Assembly (NCBI RefSeq): GCF_003096575.1
Contig: NZ_QEKT01000002.1
Location: 1 to 64,000, forward strand
Length of the DNA: 64,000 nt
From: Convivina intestini
GTDB taxonomy: Bacteria; Bacillota; Bacilli; Lactobacillales; Lactobacillaceae
Reading direction: 5' to 3'
The translations under genes were made by a program, and so were the position numbers. The notes below the pieces were generated by a model. That model had not been told where the DNA came from. It searched no databases and worked only from the letters and a program-made list of their open reading frames with translations. Below are positions 53,467 to 62,326 of the stretch, one piece after another. Each line of letters begins with the position of its first letter. Position 1 is the first letter of the stretch.

Positions 53467-54735
53467 ATAACCAAGAAAACACCCCAACTAACTGACCAAG
53501 CGGTACTCACCGCTTATAACGTCTTAAAAGACGTGGTCGATCACACCCCTCTCCAATATAGCGCCTACCTATCTCAACGCTATGACTGTCAGGTTTATCT
53601 AAAGCGAGAGGACCTCCAACCGGTCCGGTCCTTTAAAATTAGAGGGGCCTATTATGCCATTTCCAAAGTACCGGCCAGTCAGCGTGCTCAAGGAGTAGTT
53701 TGCGCTAGTGCCGGTAATCATGCCCAGGGAGTAGCTTGGACCAGTGCCAAATTAAACATCCCCGCTGTTATCTTTATGCCCACGATTACACCCAAGCAAA
53801 AAGTCGATCAAGTTAAATTTTTTGGTGGATCAAACGTAACCATTAAATTGGTTGGTGATAGTTTTGACGATGCCCAAGCAGCAGCCAATGATTACTGCCA
53901 GAGCCATTCCATGACCTTCATTGCCCCTTTTGATAATTTAGATACCATGGCTGGTCAAGGAAGCTTGGCAGTTGAAGTCATCAACGATGCTGTTCAAAAG
54001 GAATTGCACTTGGACTATCTTTTTGCCGCAGTTGGTGGCGGCGGTCTATTGAGTGGGATTAGTACTCATTTTAAAAAATCCTCTCCCCAAACTAAGATTG
54101 TCGGCGTCGAACCAGCCGGAGCAGCTTCTATGGCAGCCGCCTTTGCCAAAGGACAGCCAACCAATCTAACTCAATTAGATAAATTTGTAGACGGGGCAGC
54201 TGTTAAAAAAGTTGGCGCTTTAACCTACGCAACCTGCCAAGCTAATGTTGACCGTCTCATGCAGGTGCCAGAAGGCCAAGTTTGTCAAACTATTTTAGAC
54301 TTATATAGCAAAATGGCCTTAGTGGCCGAGCCAGCTGGCGCCTTGTCAGTTGCTGCTTTAGAACAATACCAAGACCAAATTCACGGTAAAACGGTTCTTT
54401 GTGTCATTTCTGGTGGTAATAACGATTTCAACCGTCTACCCGAAATTGAAGAAAAAGCCTTAATTTATGCTGGTTATCAACACTATTTTATTGCCCACTT
54501 TGCTCAGCGAGCCGGAGCCTTACGACAGTTTGTCAATGAAGTCCTTAATTCAGATGATGATATTACCAAATTTGAATACACTAAAAAAGTGCATAGTGAC
54601 AAGGGGCCGGTGCCGATTGGCGTCCGCCTCGGCCAGGTCGAAAATTTATCAGGGTTATTAGAACGTTTAGCTGAATTTGACCCGAATTATCTTAACTTGC
54701 AAGAAGATCAGACCTTGTATCGCATGTTAGTTTAA
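53467..54735 (+). CDS. ilvA: Threonine dehydratase, biosynthetic, with probable ATA start
   Basis: 422 residues if read from ATA 53467 (M/I-T-K-K-T-P). AAAGGA lies exactly 6 bases before this ATA. No in-frame ATG or GTG exists nearby; the only in-frame TTG (53425) lies inside the terminator stem. The PLP-binding Lys is in VRSFKIRGAYYA, the phosphate loop is AVGGGGLLSG, and one ACT-like regulatory domain (about 335-422) ends the protein. It deaminates threonine to 2-ketobutyrate, committing carbon to isoleucine. Attenuated by the Ile-rich leader. Confidence 0.9.
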   Translation: MTKKTPQLTDQAVLTAYNVLKDVVDHTPLQYSAYLSQRYDCQVYLKREDLQPVRSFKIRGAYYAISKVPASQRAQGVVCASAGNHAQGVAWTSAKLNIPAVIFMPTITPKQKVDQVKFFGGSNVTIKLVGDSFDDAQAAANDYCQSHSMTFIAPFDNLDTMAGQGSLAVEVINDAVQKELHLDYLFAAVGGGGLLSGISTHFKKSSPQTKIVGVEPAGAASMAAAFAKGQPTNLTQLDKFVDGAAVKKVGALTYATCQANVDRLMQVPEGQVCQTILDLYSKMALVAEPAGALSVAALEQYQDQIHGKTVLCVISGGNNDFNRLPEIEEKALIYAGYQHYFIAHFAQRAGALRQFVNEVLNSDDDITKFEYTKKVHSDKGPVPIGVRLGQVENLSGLLERLAEFDPNYLNLQEDQTLYRMLV

Positions 54736-54768
54736 AAAATTAGCCTTCCAGTATGGAAGGCTAATTTT
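54736..54768. terminator. Bidirectional terminator after ilvA
   Basis: AAAATTAGCCTTCC / GGAAGGCTAATTTT, a 14-pair stem, between convergent genes. Confidence 0.88.
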
Positions 54769-55393
54769 ATTTCTTAGTATTTTTAAAGTACAAGAAGGCA
54801 GCCAGCCCTAACGCAGCACTAATCATACCAAAACCAACACCCATTCTGATTGATGAATTATGCCAAAACATAATTATCAATAGACCGCCTACAATGAAAA
54901 TAACAGGGACAATTAGGGCATACTTTAAGCCATGTTGCCCACTCGTATACTCCTGCCAACGCCATTTAAGGCCTAAGTGGTAACTTTCATCAAATTTATT
55001 CAGCTGATATATGGCAATCAACAACAAAATAAACATCGGCCACATAAAGAGCCCAGCGATTGAGGATGGTCTGGAACCATTTACCATGGAAAATATCAAC
55101 CAAATTAATATAATGAAATCCATCCCCATCAGCGAAAAGCGAATCGGTTTTAAATTCTTAACCACTTCTTTTCGCTGTAAGGCTTCCCGCATCCCCGTAT
55201 CTTCCTTTAGTAGCGTGTCCAAAGAAATCTGATAATAGTCACTAAGCTCAACCAGACTGGCCACATCTGGATAAGTTTTTTCATTCTCCCAAATAGAAAT
55301 TGTCTGTCGGGAAACATGGAAGTGCTGGGCCACTCCATCTTGGGTTAACCCTTTGTTTGTTCTAGTTACTTTCAATCGATCACCAAACCGCAT
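54767..55393 (-). CDS. XRE-family regulator with membrane domain
   Basis: 208 residues from the ATG at 55393, with AAGGAGG upstream. An N-terminal Cro/C1-type HTH (LKVTRTNKGLTQDGVAQHFHVSRQTISIWE, here key residues TQDGVAQ and SRQTIS at about 18-38) is followed by four membrane helices (about 95-205). HTH proteins of this architecture occur widely in Lactobacillales and are thought to sense membrane or stress signals. Targets unknown; no operon partner. Confidence 0.8.
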   Translation of the reverse strand: MRFGDRLKVTRTNKGLTQDGVAQHFHVSRQTISIWENEKTYPDVASLVELSDYYQISLDTLLKEDTGMREALQRKEVVKNLKPIRFSLMGMDFIILIWLIFSMVNGSRPSSIAGLFMWPMFILLLIAIYQLNKFDESYHLGLKWRWQEYTSGQHGLKYALIVPVIFIVGGLLIIMFWHNSSIRMGVGFGMISAALGLAAFLYFKNTKK

Positions 55394-55494
55394 CGCTTTT
55401 CCTCCTTGATATGATCCCATCTTAGCTAATTATGATCAAAAAAGTTAGCAATGATTCCTTGCAGCCTTGATTTAAGTGGGTTTGATGATGAAAA

Positions 55495-56637
55495 TTATAG
55501 CTTGGCCGACCAAGCACGATTAGCAATCAAAAGACTAATCCCCATCCCACCAGCCACACACATAGTGGCAATTCCTAAGGCGGGTCGGTCAATTTGATTT
55601 AAACGATTTAATAATCGGGCTACTAAAATACCGCCAGTCGCCCCGTAGGGATGACCAAAGGCCAAGGCGCCACCCCAACCATTGAGTTTTTCATCCGATA
55701 AAGCAAAACACCTTTGAAAAAGAAGCGCCTGAACCGCAAAGGCTTCGTTTAATTCAACCGCTTGAATGTCATCCATAGTTAAATCATATTTGGCTAGCAA
55801 AGCTTGGGTCGATTTAATCGGACCGATTAAAAATTCCTGCGGTGCCACACCCAAACTCACCTGTCCTAAGTAATAACCCTCTCCGGCAATTTCACTATCC
55901 GAATTCGCTAAAATTACCGAAGAAGCGCCATCGTTAATTGGGCAACTATTTCCTGCCGTTACTCTACCGTCCGTAACAAAGGCTGATTTTAACTGCCCTA
56001 ATGTTTCCAAAGAGCAATCTGGCCGCACCGTTTGATCAAGCTCAATTCCCTCAATTGGTATCATTTCTTGGATTAATTGTCCCTTCTCTTGGGCTTGAGC
56101 CGCCTTATGATGACTATGCCAAGCGTACTGATCTTGTTCCTGCCGACTAATTTGATACTTTTGACTAGTTATCTCAGCCACCAACCCCATATCTAAATCT
56201 TCCATGTCACTAGGCGTCATGGGAAAACGTTGCCGTGACGCCTTGGTAATTGGGTCAATAATCGGCCTGGCCTGAGAAGTACTCTCAACACCACCGGTAG
56301 CCACAAACTTAGCATCCCCAACGCGAATGCTATTGGCCCCATTAATAATGGCAGCTAACCCGGAACCGCACTGACAATCTATGGTTTGGGCCGGTACCTT
56401 AATTGAAAAACCAGCCTTTAAGGCACAGCGCCGGGCCAAATTACCACCAAGATTAGTTACATTGCCTAAGATTATCTGATCAATTTGCTTTAAGGACAAA
56501 ACTGACTGTTGGGCAAATTGTTGGTCAATGAGCTTCATATATAGATAATCAGGCTGATATTGGCTCAAACTACCGTGGATTTTACCAATCGGTAACCGCT
56601 TGGCCGTAACGATTTTTACAGGTTGATTAAAGTTCAC
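55495..56637 (-). CDS. Thiolase family acetyl-CoA acyltransferase
   Basis: 380 residues starting at GTG 56637, with AAAGGAG upstream, overlapping the acyl-CoA ligase by 11 bases. Thiolase residues: nucleophile Cys in TIDCQCGSGLAAI, His in GHPYGATGG, and the second Cys in TMCVAGGMGISL. It condenses or cleaves acyl-CoAs. Paired with an acyl-CoA ligase, it may form a small acyl-chain module in an organism otherwise unlikely to have beta-oxidation; substrate unknown. Confidence 0.85.
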   Translation of the reverse strand: MNFNQPVKIVTAKRLPIGKIHGSLSQYQPDYLYMKLIDQQFAQQSVLSLKQIDQIILGNVTNLGGNLARRCALKAGFSIKVPAQTIDCQCGSGLAAIINGANSIRVGDAKFVATGGVESTSQARPIIDPITKASRQRFPMTPSDMEDLDMGLVAEITSQKYQISRQEQDQYAWHSHHKAAQAQEKGQLIQEMIPIEGIELDQTVRPDCSLETLGQLKSAFVTDGRVTAGNSCPINDGASSVILANSDSEIAGEGYYLGQVSLGVAPQEFLIGPIKSTQALLAKYDLTMDDIQAVELNEAFAVQALLFQRCFALSDEKLNGWGGALAFGHPYGATGGILVARLLNRLNQIDRPALGIATMCVAGGMGISLLIANRAWSAKL

Positions 56638-57832
56638 AAAAAGCTCCTTTTAAGTAGAGTGCAGTTAGATAAATCCGTGAAATTTTCTGGTTCCGAGTAC
56701 AAGGTATCTTATCGCTAGTTAAATAATATTGCGGCCGTTTAAAGGCTGGTAAGCGCTTCTTAAGAGTTGCTAGTAAATAAATTTTATCGACTGGATTGAT
56801 TAGTAGTAGGGCAATCTTTTGACCATAAATATCATCAGGAACCCCAAAGGCCACACAGTCGGTCGCTAAATCTTGAACAGCCGCTTCAATCTCACTGGGT
56901 AAGACTTTATTGCCACCATGGTCAATCAAATCGGCCTGACGACCTAATAAAAATAAGTGTTGGTGATCCAAATAGCCTAAATCATCGACCTGCCAGTGCT
57001 GTGGTCGAACCATCTGTCCTAAATAACCGGCAAACAGATAGGGACTAGTGACAACAATGGCTTGTTGCGGCGTTATTTGCAAGTTAACATCTGGAAAAAG
57101 TTGACCAACGCAACTGGCTACTTTTCCCTTGTTTAGGTCCTGCCAACTAATAAAACTAGCTTCGGAACTACCATAAAATTCAATTAGCTGGCTTTTAGGA
57201 AATTTATTTTGTAGTTGACTTAGTCCTTTTTGTGATAATTGACCACCACCTAAGATAATTTTTTTAAGGTAGGCGCTCCCACCTCCAGCTTGTAGTACAA
57301 AGGTCGGTACACTAAATAATACGGTATTGGCGGTTAATTGTTTTAATTCTGCTTGCGTGTTGATAAACTGAAAAGTTTTCCCCAGATAAAGAGCCAACAT
57401 CAAGGTGTGCAGTCCCAAGGAAGTCGTTAGCGGACTGGCAGTGGCAATCACTGAATCAGCCTGGAAATCAAATAACTGATTAGCAACCTGAAACCCCTGG
57501 CGCCAAGAGGGCCAATCTCGTACATAAAATTTTGGTTTCCCTGTTGAACCTGAAGTTTGGCCGATAAAAAAAGGCTGGTCAGTAGGCATTTTCAGCGGTA
57601 AAACCTCAGCAACGACCGGATAGTTGCCGGAAGAAATTACCGCTAGAAAATGTAAAATAAAGGCTTCAGGTGTAACATCATTAACCAAAATCAATTGGTT
57701 ATTGGTCTGGATTTTCTCCGCTGCTTGGGCTACGGCATCGTCTAACTGATCATAAGTGTACTCTCGGTTTGAAAATTTTAGGGCCGTCTTTTGATGATAT
57801 TTGGACACTAATTTTTGAAATTGAAACGTCAC
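56627..57832 (-). CDS. AMP-dependent acyl-CoA ligase
   Basis: 401 residues from GTG 57832, with AAGGGG upstream. Adenylate-forming motifs: QTSGSTGKPK (A3), EFYGSSEAS (A5), VDDLGYLD (A7), GRQADLIDHGGNKVLPSEIE (A8), and the A10 Lys in CTRNQKISR. It is about 100 residues shorter than typical acyl-CoA synthetases, mainly in the N-terminal part. It activates a carboxylic acid to acyl-CoA for the overlapping thiolase; the substrate cannot be read. Confidence 0.83.
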   Translation of the reverse strand: MTFQFQKLVSKYHQKTALKFSNREYTYDQLDDAVAQAAEKIQTNNQLILVNDVTPEAFILHFLAVISSGNYPVVAEVLPLKMPTDQPFFIGQTSGSTGKPKFYVRDWPSWRQGFQVANQLFDFQADSVIATASPLTTSLGLHTLMLALYLGKTFQFINTQAELKQLTANTVLFSVPTFVLQAGGGSAYLKKIILGGGQLSQKGLSQLQNKFPKSQLIEFYGSSEASFISWQDLNKGKVASCVGQLFPDVNLQITPQQAIVVTSPYLFAGYLGQMVRPQHWQVDDLGYLDHQHLFLLGRQADLIDHGGNKVLPSEIEAAVQDLATDCVAFGVPDDIYGQKIALLLINPVDKIYLLATLKKRLPAFKRPQYYLTSDKIPCTRNQKISRIYLTALYLKGAFCEL

Positions 57833-57900
57833 AGCTACCCCTTCTTAATTTAATATATACATTTATTGTAAACCATTTATAAATATTTTGGTTACAAAAA

Positions 57901-57930
57901 ATAAAAGAAGGTTCTTAAGCCTTCTTTTAT
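57901..57930 (-). terminator. Terminator after the metE-like gene
   Basis: ATAAAAGAAGG / CCTTCTTTTAT with an 8-base loop, then TTTTTTG on the minus strand. Confidence 0.75.
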
Positions 57931-57992
57931 CTATTATTTAATCAATCTCAGACCATCAGTTAAATCCATTAACTTTCAGTTTTCATTTTATT

Positions 57993-59123
57993 CTAATCCG
58001 ACCAAACTTTCTTAGCGGTATCAACTACCAATTGAATCTTACGCCATTGTTGAGCTTCCGTTAAATGATTACCCTCATCGGTTGAGGCAAAACCACATTG
58101 AGTACTTAACGAAAGATTTTCCAAAGGTAGATATTGGCTGGCTTCTTTAATCCGATTAGCTAAATTAACTGGATTCTCCAACTCTGGACTTTTAGAAGTT
58201 ACCAAACCCAAAACAACTTCCTTTCCTGACGGCACCTCTTGTAACGGTTGAAAATCACCGGAACGAGCATCATCAAATTCAAGATAAAAGGCATCGACTT
58301 TTTCTTTACCAAAAATTGTTTTAGCAACGGCCTCATAACCACCAGCTGAAGCCCAATCAGAAGCATAATTACCCCGGCAGATATGTGTGCTCAAATGTAA
58401 ATCTTCCGGCAAGTCAGCCAAAGCTCGGTTATTAAAGGCTAAATACTTATCTTGAATTTTTTGAATATCATCAACATCATAGCCCATCTTTTCCCAAACA
58501 CTACGGTCAACTAGCATTCCCCAGGTACAGTCATCCAGCTTCAAATCCCGGCAACCGGCATCATATAAGGCTAAAATCAAATCATGATAGGCTTTTCCTA
58601 AATCATCTAACAATTCTTCATCGTTGGCGTAATATTGATGTAAGGCCTTTAAATTAGCCTGTCCACGAACCAATTCAGCGTAACACTGAGCTGGGGATGG
58701 AATGCTCTGCCGAGGAATTACATCTAGATCCTTGGTGATTTGATATAAATATTGAAAGGCCTTTAAATCACAGTGGTCTTTGGTAAAACTAATTTTGCCA
58801 CAAACCTGAGCAGATTCGCGCCGGGTTTCAACATTATGAAAGAGATATCCTTGATTAATTTCGGTTTTCTTAATACCAGCAAAGCTCCAAAAAGTATCTA
58901 AATGCCACCAACTTCTTCTAAACTCCCCATCAGTCACAAATTTCAAGCCAGCTGCGACTTCTTTTGCCACTAACTTTTGGATTTCTTGATCTTGGATTTT
59001 AGTAAATTCCGCCAAACTAAGCGTACCTTTTTCAAAATCCTGCCGAGCTCGATGTAAAATTTCCGGCCTCAAAAAACTCCCAACAATATCATAATGAACA
59101 ACTTGATCCTTAAACTTTGGCAT
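57993..59123 (-). CDS. MetE-like methionine synthase family protein (YxjG/YxjH type)
   Basis: 376 residues, corresponding to the catalytic C-terminal half of cobalamin-independent methionine synthase. The opening VGSFLRPEILHRARQDF, GLKFVTDGEFRRSWWHLDTF, CRGNY (zinc-type Cys in HICRGNYAS), and the C-terminal STQCGFASTDEGN are the YxjG/H family marks. It is expected to methylate homocysteine to methionine, possibly from a methyl donor other than folate polyglutamate. The ribosome site GGGGAG is near the ATG. A T-box leader controls it. Confidence 0.85.
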   Translation of the reverse strand: MPKFKDQVVHYDIVGSFLRPEILHRARQDFEKGTLSLAEFTKIQDQEIQKLVAKEVAAGLKFVTDGEFRRSWWHLDTFWSFAGIKKTEINQGYLFHNVETRRESAQVCGKISFTKDHCDLKAFQYLYQITKDLDVIPRQSIPSPAQCYAELVRGQANLKALHQYYANDEELLDDLGKAYHDLILALYDAGCRDLKLDDCTWGMLVDRSVWEKMGYDVDDIQKIQDKYLAFNNRALADLPEDLHLSTHICRGNYASDWASAGGYEAVAKTIFGKEKVDAFYLEFDDARSGDFQPLQEVPSGKEVVLGLVTSKSPELENPVNLANRIKEASQYLPLENLSLSTQCGFASTDEGNHLTEAQQWRKIQLVVDTAKKVWSD

Positions 59124-59158
59124 AGCTATTTCTCCCCTTTTAGTTAAATTGAAATATA

Positions 59159-59460
59159 AAAAAAGCCCCTAAGTTACAGTTATCCTGCAACCTAGGGGCG
59201 CTTAAACAAGCGCGGTACCACCCACATTTATCGACCTATTGTCGAGCTCAAATTAGTACACTCGTGCTAGCTATACTAAAATACTGTATCGTGTATTAAC
59301 CGTAATTGGCTTATTCAGCAGAACTCACCAATTAAAGACCACTCCAAGACCATCTTCATTGATAAACAAGACCCCGCCTCTCAGCTAGTACGGTTTTCTG
59401 TAGAATTGTTAGATCAACTACTCATCTCTTCTTTGTAGTTAAGTTTCATATTTCGTTGCT
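59159..59460 (-). promoter_or_regulatory. T-box riboswitch, probably tRNA-Met
   Basis: On the minus strand the leader of the metE-like gene carries the T-box sequence TGGGTGGTACCGCG (59212-59225), a stem I region with an AAGAAGAGATGAGTAG segment, and a terminator (59160-59200, stem GCCCCTAGGTTGCAG / CTGTAACTTAGGGGC, then seven Ts). Uncharged tRNA would stabilise the antiterminator. The specifier is assumed to be ATG from the gene function; several ATG triplets fall in stem I and I could not fix it by eye. Confidence 0.88.
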
Positions 59461-59465
59461 TTTAA

Positions 59466-59493
59466 GCTTATCAATAAAAATAAAAATGTCAAT
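59466..59493 (-). promoter_or_regulatory. Promoter of the T-box/metE-like transcript
   Basis: Minus-strand TTGACA (59488-59493) and TAAGCT (59466-59471), spacing 16. Confidence 0.5.
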
Positions 59494-59608
59494 AGTGAGA
59501 ATTATTTTTATTTAGCTCTAATTAAAACAGCATAATAATTTTCTTATATATAGGCATTTAATCGAACAAAAATTAGATTTAAAAAATATTTTTTAATTAA
59601 TAACCAGT

Positions 59609-59637
59609 TTGACAGTTAGTTTTATGAGTGTTAGACT
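59609..59637 (+). promoter_or_regulatory. Promoter of the metY leader
   Basis: TTGACA (59609-59614) and TAGACT (59632-59637) with a TGN extension, spacing 17. Transcription should start near 59644, 27 bases before the leader ATG. Confidence 0.75.
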
Positions 59638-59670
59638 GCAAGGCATAGTAAGTATGAAAGGAGTCCTAAT

Positions 59671-59757
59671 ATGATTAAGCCAAATATGATGATGATGTAC
59701 ACATATCAAAAAATTAGGTTATCCCATGTTGGTGACTCTTTTTGTGTACTTCGTTAA
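59671..59757 (+). CDS. Met-run leader peptide of metY
   Basis: A 28-codon ORF, ATG 59671 to TAA 59755-59757, with AAAGGAG 7 bases upstream. It opens MIKPNMMMMYTYQ: four consecutive ATG codons at 59686-59697. It is followed by an intrinsic terminator and metY. The codon run, promoter, ribosome site and terminator together indicate methionine-dependent attenuation by ribosome stalling. The peptide itself probably has no function. Confidence 0.82.
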   Translation: MIKPNMMMMYTYQKIRLSHVGDSFCVLR

Positions 59758-59782
59758 TTGCTAAGTATTTCAAACCGAATTT

Positions 59783-59825
59783 AAGTCATTACCAAGGGCT
59801 CGCCTCTTGGTAATGACTTTTTTGT
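59783..59825 (+). terminator. metY attenuator terminator
   Basis: AAGTCATTACCAAG (59783-59796) pairs perfectly with CTTGGTAATGACTT (59806-59819), 14 pairs, followed by a T-run. It lies between the Met leader and metY. A possible antiterminator is TTGGTGACT (59729-59737, leader codons 20-23) with AGTC-ATT-ACCAA (59784-59795), nine pairs with a 3-base bulge. Confidence 0.88.
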
Positions 59826-59848
59826 TATAAAGAAAAAGAGGAAATTCT

Positions 59849-61132
59849 ATGACTAATCAACCCTATGCCTTTGAAACCTTACAAACCCATGCTGGTCAAG
59901 CCCAACCTGATCCAACTACCGGAGCACGGGTTACCCCCATTTATCAAACTGCTTCATTTGTATTTAAAAATACCCAAGAAGCTGCTCAACGCTTTAGCCT
60001 AAAAGATCCTGGTAATATTTATGGTCGGCTAACTAATCCAACCAATGCTGTTTTTGAAGAACGGATAGCCGCCCTAGAGGGTGGCGCTGCTGCTATTTCT
60101 TTAGCATCGGGAGCAGCGGCAGTTACCGCCGCCATTTTAAATGTAGCCGGTAGTGGTGATCATATCGTGGACGCCTCAACCCTTTACGGCGGCAGCGTCG
60201 AGTTGTTTTCTGAAACTTTAACCAAATTAGGTATTGCTACCACCTTTGTAGATCCAGACAATCCACAAAATTTTGAAAAAGCAATTCAAGCCAACACCAA
60301 GGTCATTTACTTTGAAAGTTTAGGTAATCCTAATATTAATATTATTGATTTTGAGGCTGTAGCTAAGATTGCAAAAAAACATCAAATTATTTCCATCGTT
60401 GATTCTACCTTCGCTACACCATTTTTAGTAAAACCTTTGGATTATGGCATTGACGTTGTTGTCCACTCAGCGACTAAATTTATCGGTGGTCACGGGGCCA
60501 CTTTGGGCGGGGTCATTATCGAAAAGGGGGACTTTGATTACCGCCGTTCAAACCGCTATCCCGACTTTATCCAGCCACGACCTGCTTATAATAATTTAGT
60601 TTGGGCCGACTTAGGTCCAGGAGCTTTTGTCACTAAAATTCGAGCTGAATACCTACGTGACACTGGTCCAACCCTATCACCCCAATCCGCCTGGTATTTC
60701 ATTCAAGGTTTAGAAACCCTATCGTTGCGAATTGAGCGTCATGTAGCCAATACTAGGAAAATTGTTCACTTCTTAAATCAGCATGATAAAGTTGCTTGGG
60801 TTAATTATCCAGAACTAGAAAATTCTCCTTATCAAGAATTAGCAAAGCAATATTTCCCTCGCGGTACCGGGTCAATTTTTACTTTCGGCCTCAAATCCGG
60901 TGAGGTTGGTGCCCAAACCTTTATTAACCACTTAGATATTTTCTCACTATTAGCCAATGTGGGTGATGTGAAATCCTTAGTCATCCATCCAAAATCAACC
61001 ACTCATGCTCAGCTCTCTGATGAGCAATTGGCGGCAGCCGGTATTGCTCCTGATTTAATTCGCTTATCCATTGGTATTGAAAATGTAGATGATTTACTAA
61101 CTGCTCTATCAAAGGCTTTGGACTATGTTTAA
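59849..61132 (+). CDS. metY: O-acetylhomoserine sulfhydrylase
   Basis: 427 residues, ATG with GAGGAAATTCT upstream. Cys/Met metabolism PLP family: [34 protein letters not shown]-type segment, and the PLP Lys in [11 protein letters not shown] (near residue 210). The length and the [17 protein letters not shown] insert fit the sulfhydrylase branch (MetY) rather than the shorter cystathionine synthases. It makes homocysteine from an activated homoserine and sulfide. Controlled by the Met-run leader upstream; the metE-like gene across the promoter region would then methylate the product. Confidence 0.9.
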   Translation: MTNQPYAFETLQTHAGQAQPDPTTGARVTPIYQTASFVFKNTQEAAQRFSLKDPGNIYGRLTNPTNAVFEERIAALEGGAAAISLASGAAAVTAAILNVAGSGDHIVDASTLYGGSVELFSETLTKLGIATTFVDPDNPQNFEKAIQANTKVIYFESLGNPNINIIDFEAVAKIAKKHQIISIVDSTFATPFLVKPLDYGIDVVVHSATKFIGGHGATLGGVIIEKGDFDYRRSNRYPDFIQPRPAYNNLVWADLGPGAFVTKIRAEYLRDTGPTLSPQSAWYFIQGLETLSLRIERHVANTRKIVHFLNQHDKVAWVNYPELENSPYQELAKQYFPRGTGSIFTFGLKSGEVGAQTFINHLDIFSLLANVGDVKSLVIHPKSTTHAQLSDEQLAAAGIAPDLIRLSIGIENVDDLLTALSKALDYV

Positions 61133-61201
61133 ATAACCTTTAAAAGATGACCTCCCCCTGTGGCAATTGATGACAGTAAACAACTAAATCTAACTATCAT
61201 A

Positions 61202-61257
61202 AAAAATAACCCTATACAATGACCGATTGCCTGCCATTATATGAGGGTTATTTTTTG
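61202..61257. terminator. Bidirectional terminator between metY and the nucleoside hydrolase
   Basis: AAAATAACCCTATA and TATGAGGGTTATTTT arms (61202-61215 and 61239-61253) with a T-run on the plus strand. Confidence 0.65.
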
Positions 61258-61296
61258 ATTGAAATCTTTTATTAAGACGGTTATTTGATTTAGTAT

Positions 61297-62211
61297 TTAA
61301 TTCATCAAAGCCACTTGCTCTAAGAACCATTGATTAAAGTCGTTAGCATCAATGTCATAACCAACCAGGGCATTATAAAAATCTTTTGGATGCCAGCGAT
61401 GTTGAAAATCTGAAACAGTCGCACCAACGGCCGGACCATCGACTGCCACCTCGATTGCTTGGGGTTGGGTTTTAATTTTATCCGGTGCTAAGGCATATAA
61501 AATCGTATTAACATCATGCATTGGTTTACCACCAACATGGACATCCCCATAAGCAGTAATCATGCCATACAACATTTTCCCCGCCTCGCCTAAATTTTGT
61601 AAGGCATTGGTTGTTTCCGGCGTAATTAAGGCCTTTAAAGTAACATCTAAACCAATCATTACGATAGGCAAACCACTTTGGAAGACAATTTGAGCTGCAT
61701 CTGGGTCAGTAAAGACATTAAATTCAGCAACCGAACTAACATTGCCACCGCTAAGCGATCCTCCCATCAGGATTAATTCCTTAATGTTTTTTAAATCTTC
61801 GGGATGCTGCTGGATCAAGCAGGCAATATTGGTGTAAGCACCAGTGGCAATCAGGGTAATTGGTTCGGTTTGGGTCTGCAATTCATTATGAATCGCCGTT
61901 ACGGCGTCAATCTCTAATGCTTGACGGCTAGGCTGAACGAAATCATAGCCAGGCATCCCCGATTCCCCATGAATATAGGAAGCATCTGTAAAATCTCGTT
62001 TTAAAGGCCGTTTGGCACCAGCGGCAACGGGAATGTCTTTGTTGAAAAATTCTAATAATTTCAAAGCATTATTAGTCGTCTTATCAACACTAACATTACC
62101 GGCTACTGTGGTAATTAAGCGAACATCCAAAGCTGCATTATTGACGGCAACTGCCAGAGCAGCGGCATCATCAACACCAGGATCCATATCTAAAATAATT
62201 TTCTTTACCAT
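61297..62211 (-). CDS. Inosine-uridine-type nucleoside hydrolase
   Basis: 304 residues of the IUNH family. The calcium-binding N-terminus is IILDMDPGVDDAAALAVA (DxDxGxDD), with LIATGAYTNIA and the C-terminal HDVNTILYALAP (active-site His-Asp). It hydrolyses ribonucleosides to base and ribose for salvage. Ribosome site GGAGTG before the ATG. Substrate preference (purine, pyrimidine or nicotinamide riboside) is not decided. Confidence 0.9.
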   Translation of the reverse strand: MVKKIILDMDPGVDDAAALAVAVNNAALDVRLITTVAGNVSVDKTTNNALKLLEFFNKDIPVAAGAKRPLKRDFTDASYIHGESGMPGYDFVQPSRQALEIDAVTAIHNELQTQTEPITLIATGAYTNIACLIQQHPEDLKNIKELILMGGSLSGGNVSSVAEFNVFTDPDAAQIVFQSGLPIVMIGLDVTLKALITPETTNALQNLGEAGKMLYGMITAYGDVHVGGKPMHDVNTILYALAPDKIKTQPQAIEVAVDGPAVGATVSDFQHRWHPKDFYNALVGYDIDANDFNQWFLEQVALMN

Positions 62212-62290
62212 TTTTCACTCCACTTTTTAATCATTAAGTAGTCGCCTACATTGTAGCTGATTTAACTGTGGATTGCTGAACTTTTCTATT

Positions 62291-62319
62291 AAAAAAGCAC
62301 TGGATGATTTCCAGTGCTT
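62291..62319 (-). terminator. Terminator of the serine-rich surface protein gene
   Basis: AAGCACTGG / CCAGTGCTT with a 7-base loop, then TTTTTTA on the minus strand. Confidence 0.85.
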
Positions 62320-62326
62320 CTTAATA

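Noticed and set aside
53445-53495. ATG at 53445 as the ilvA start
   Set aside because: It is in a different frame, reads 16 codons to a stop, and lies in the T-run of the terminator without a ribosome site.
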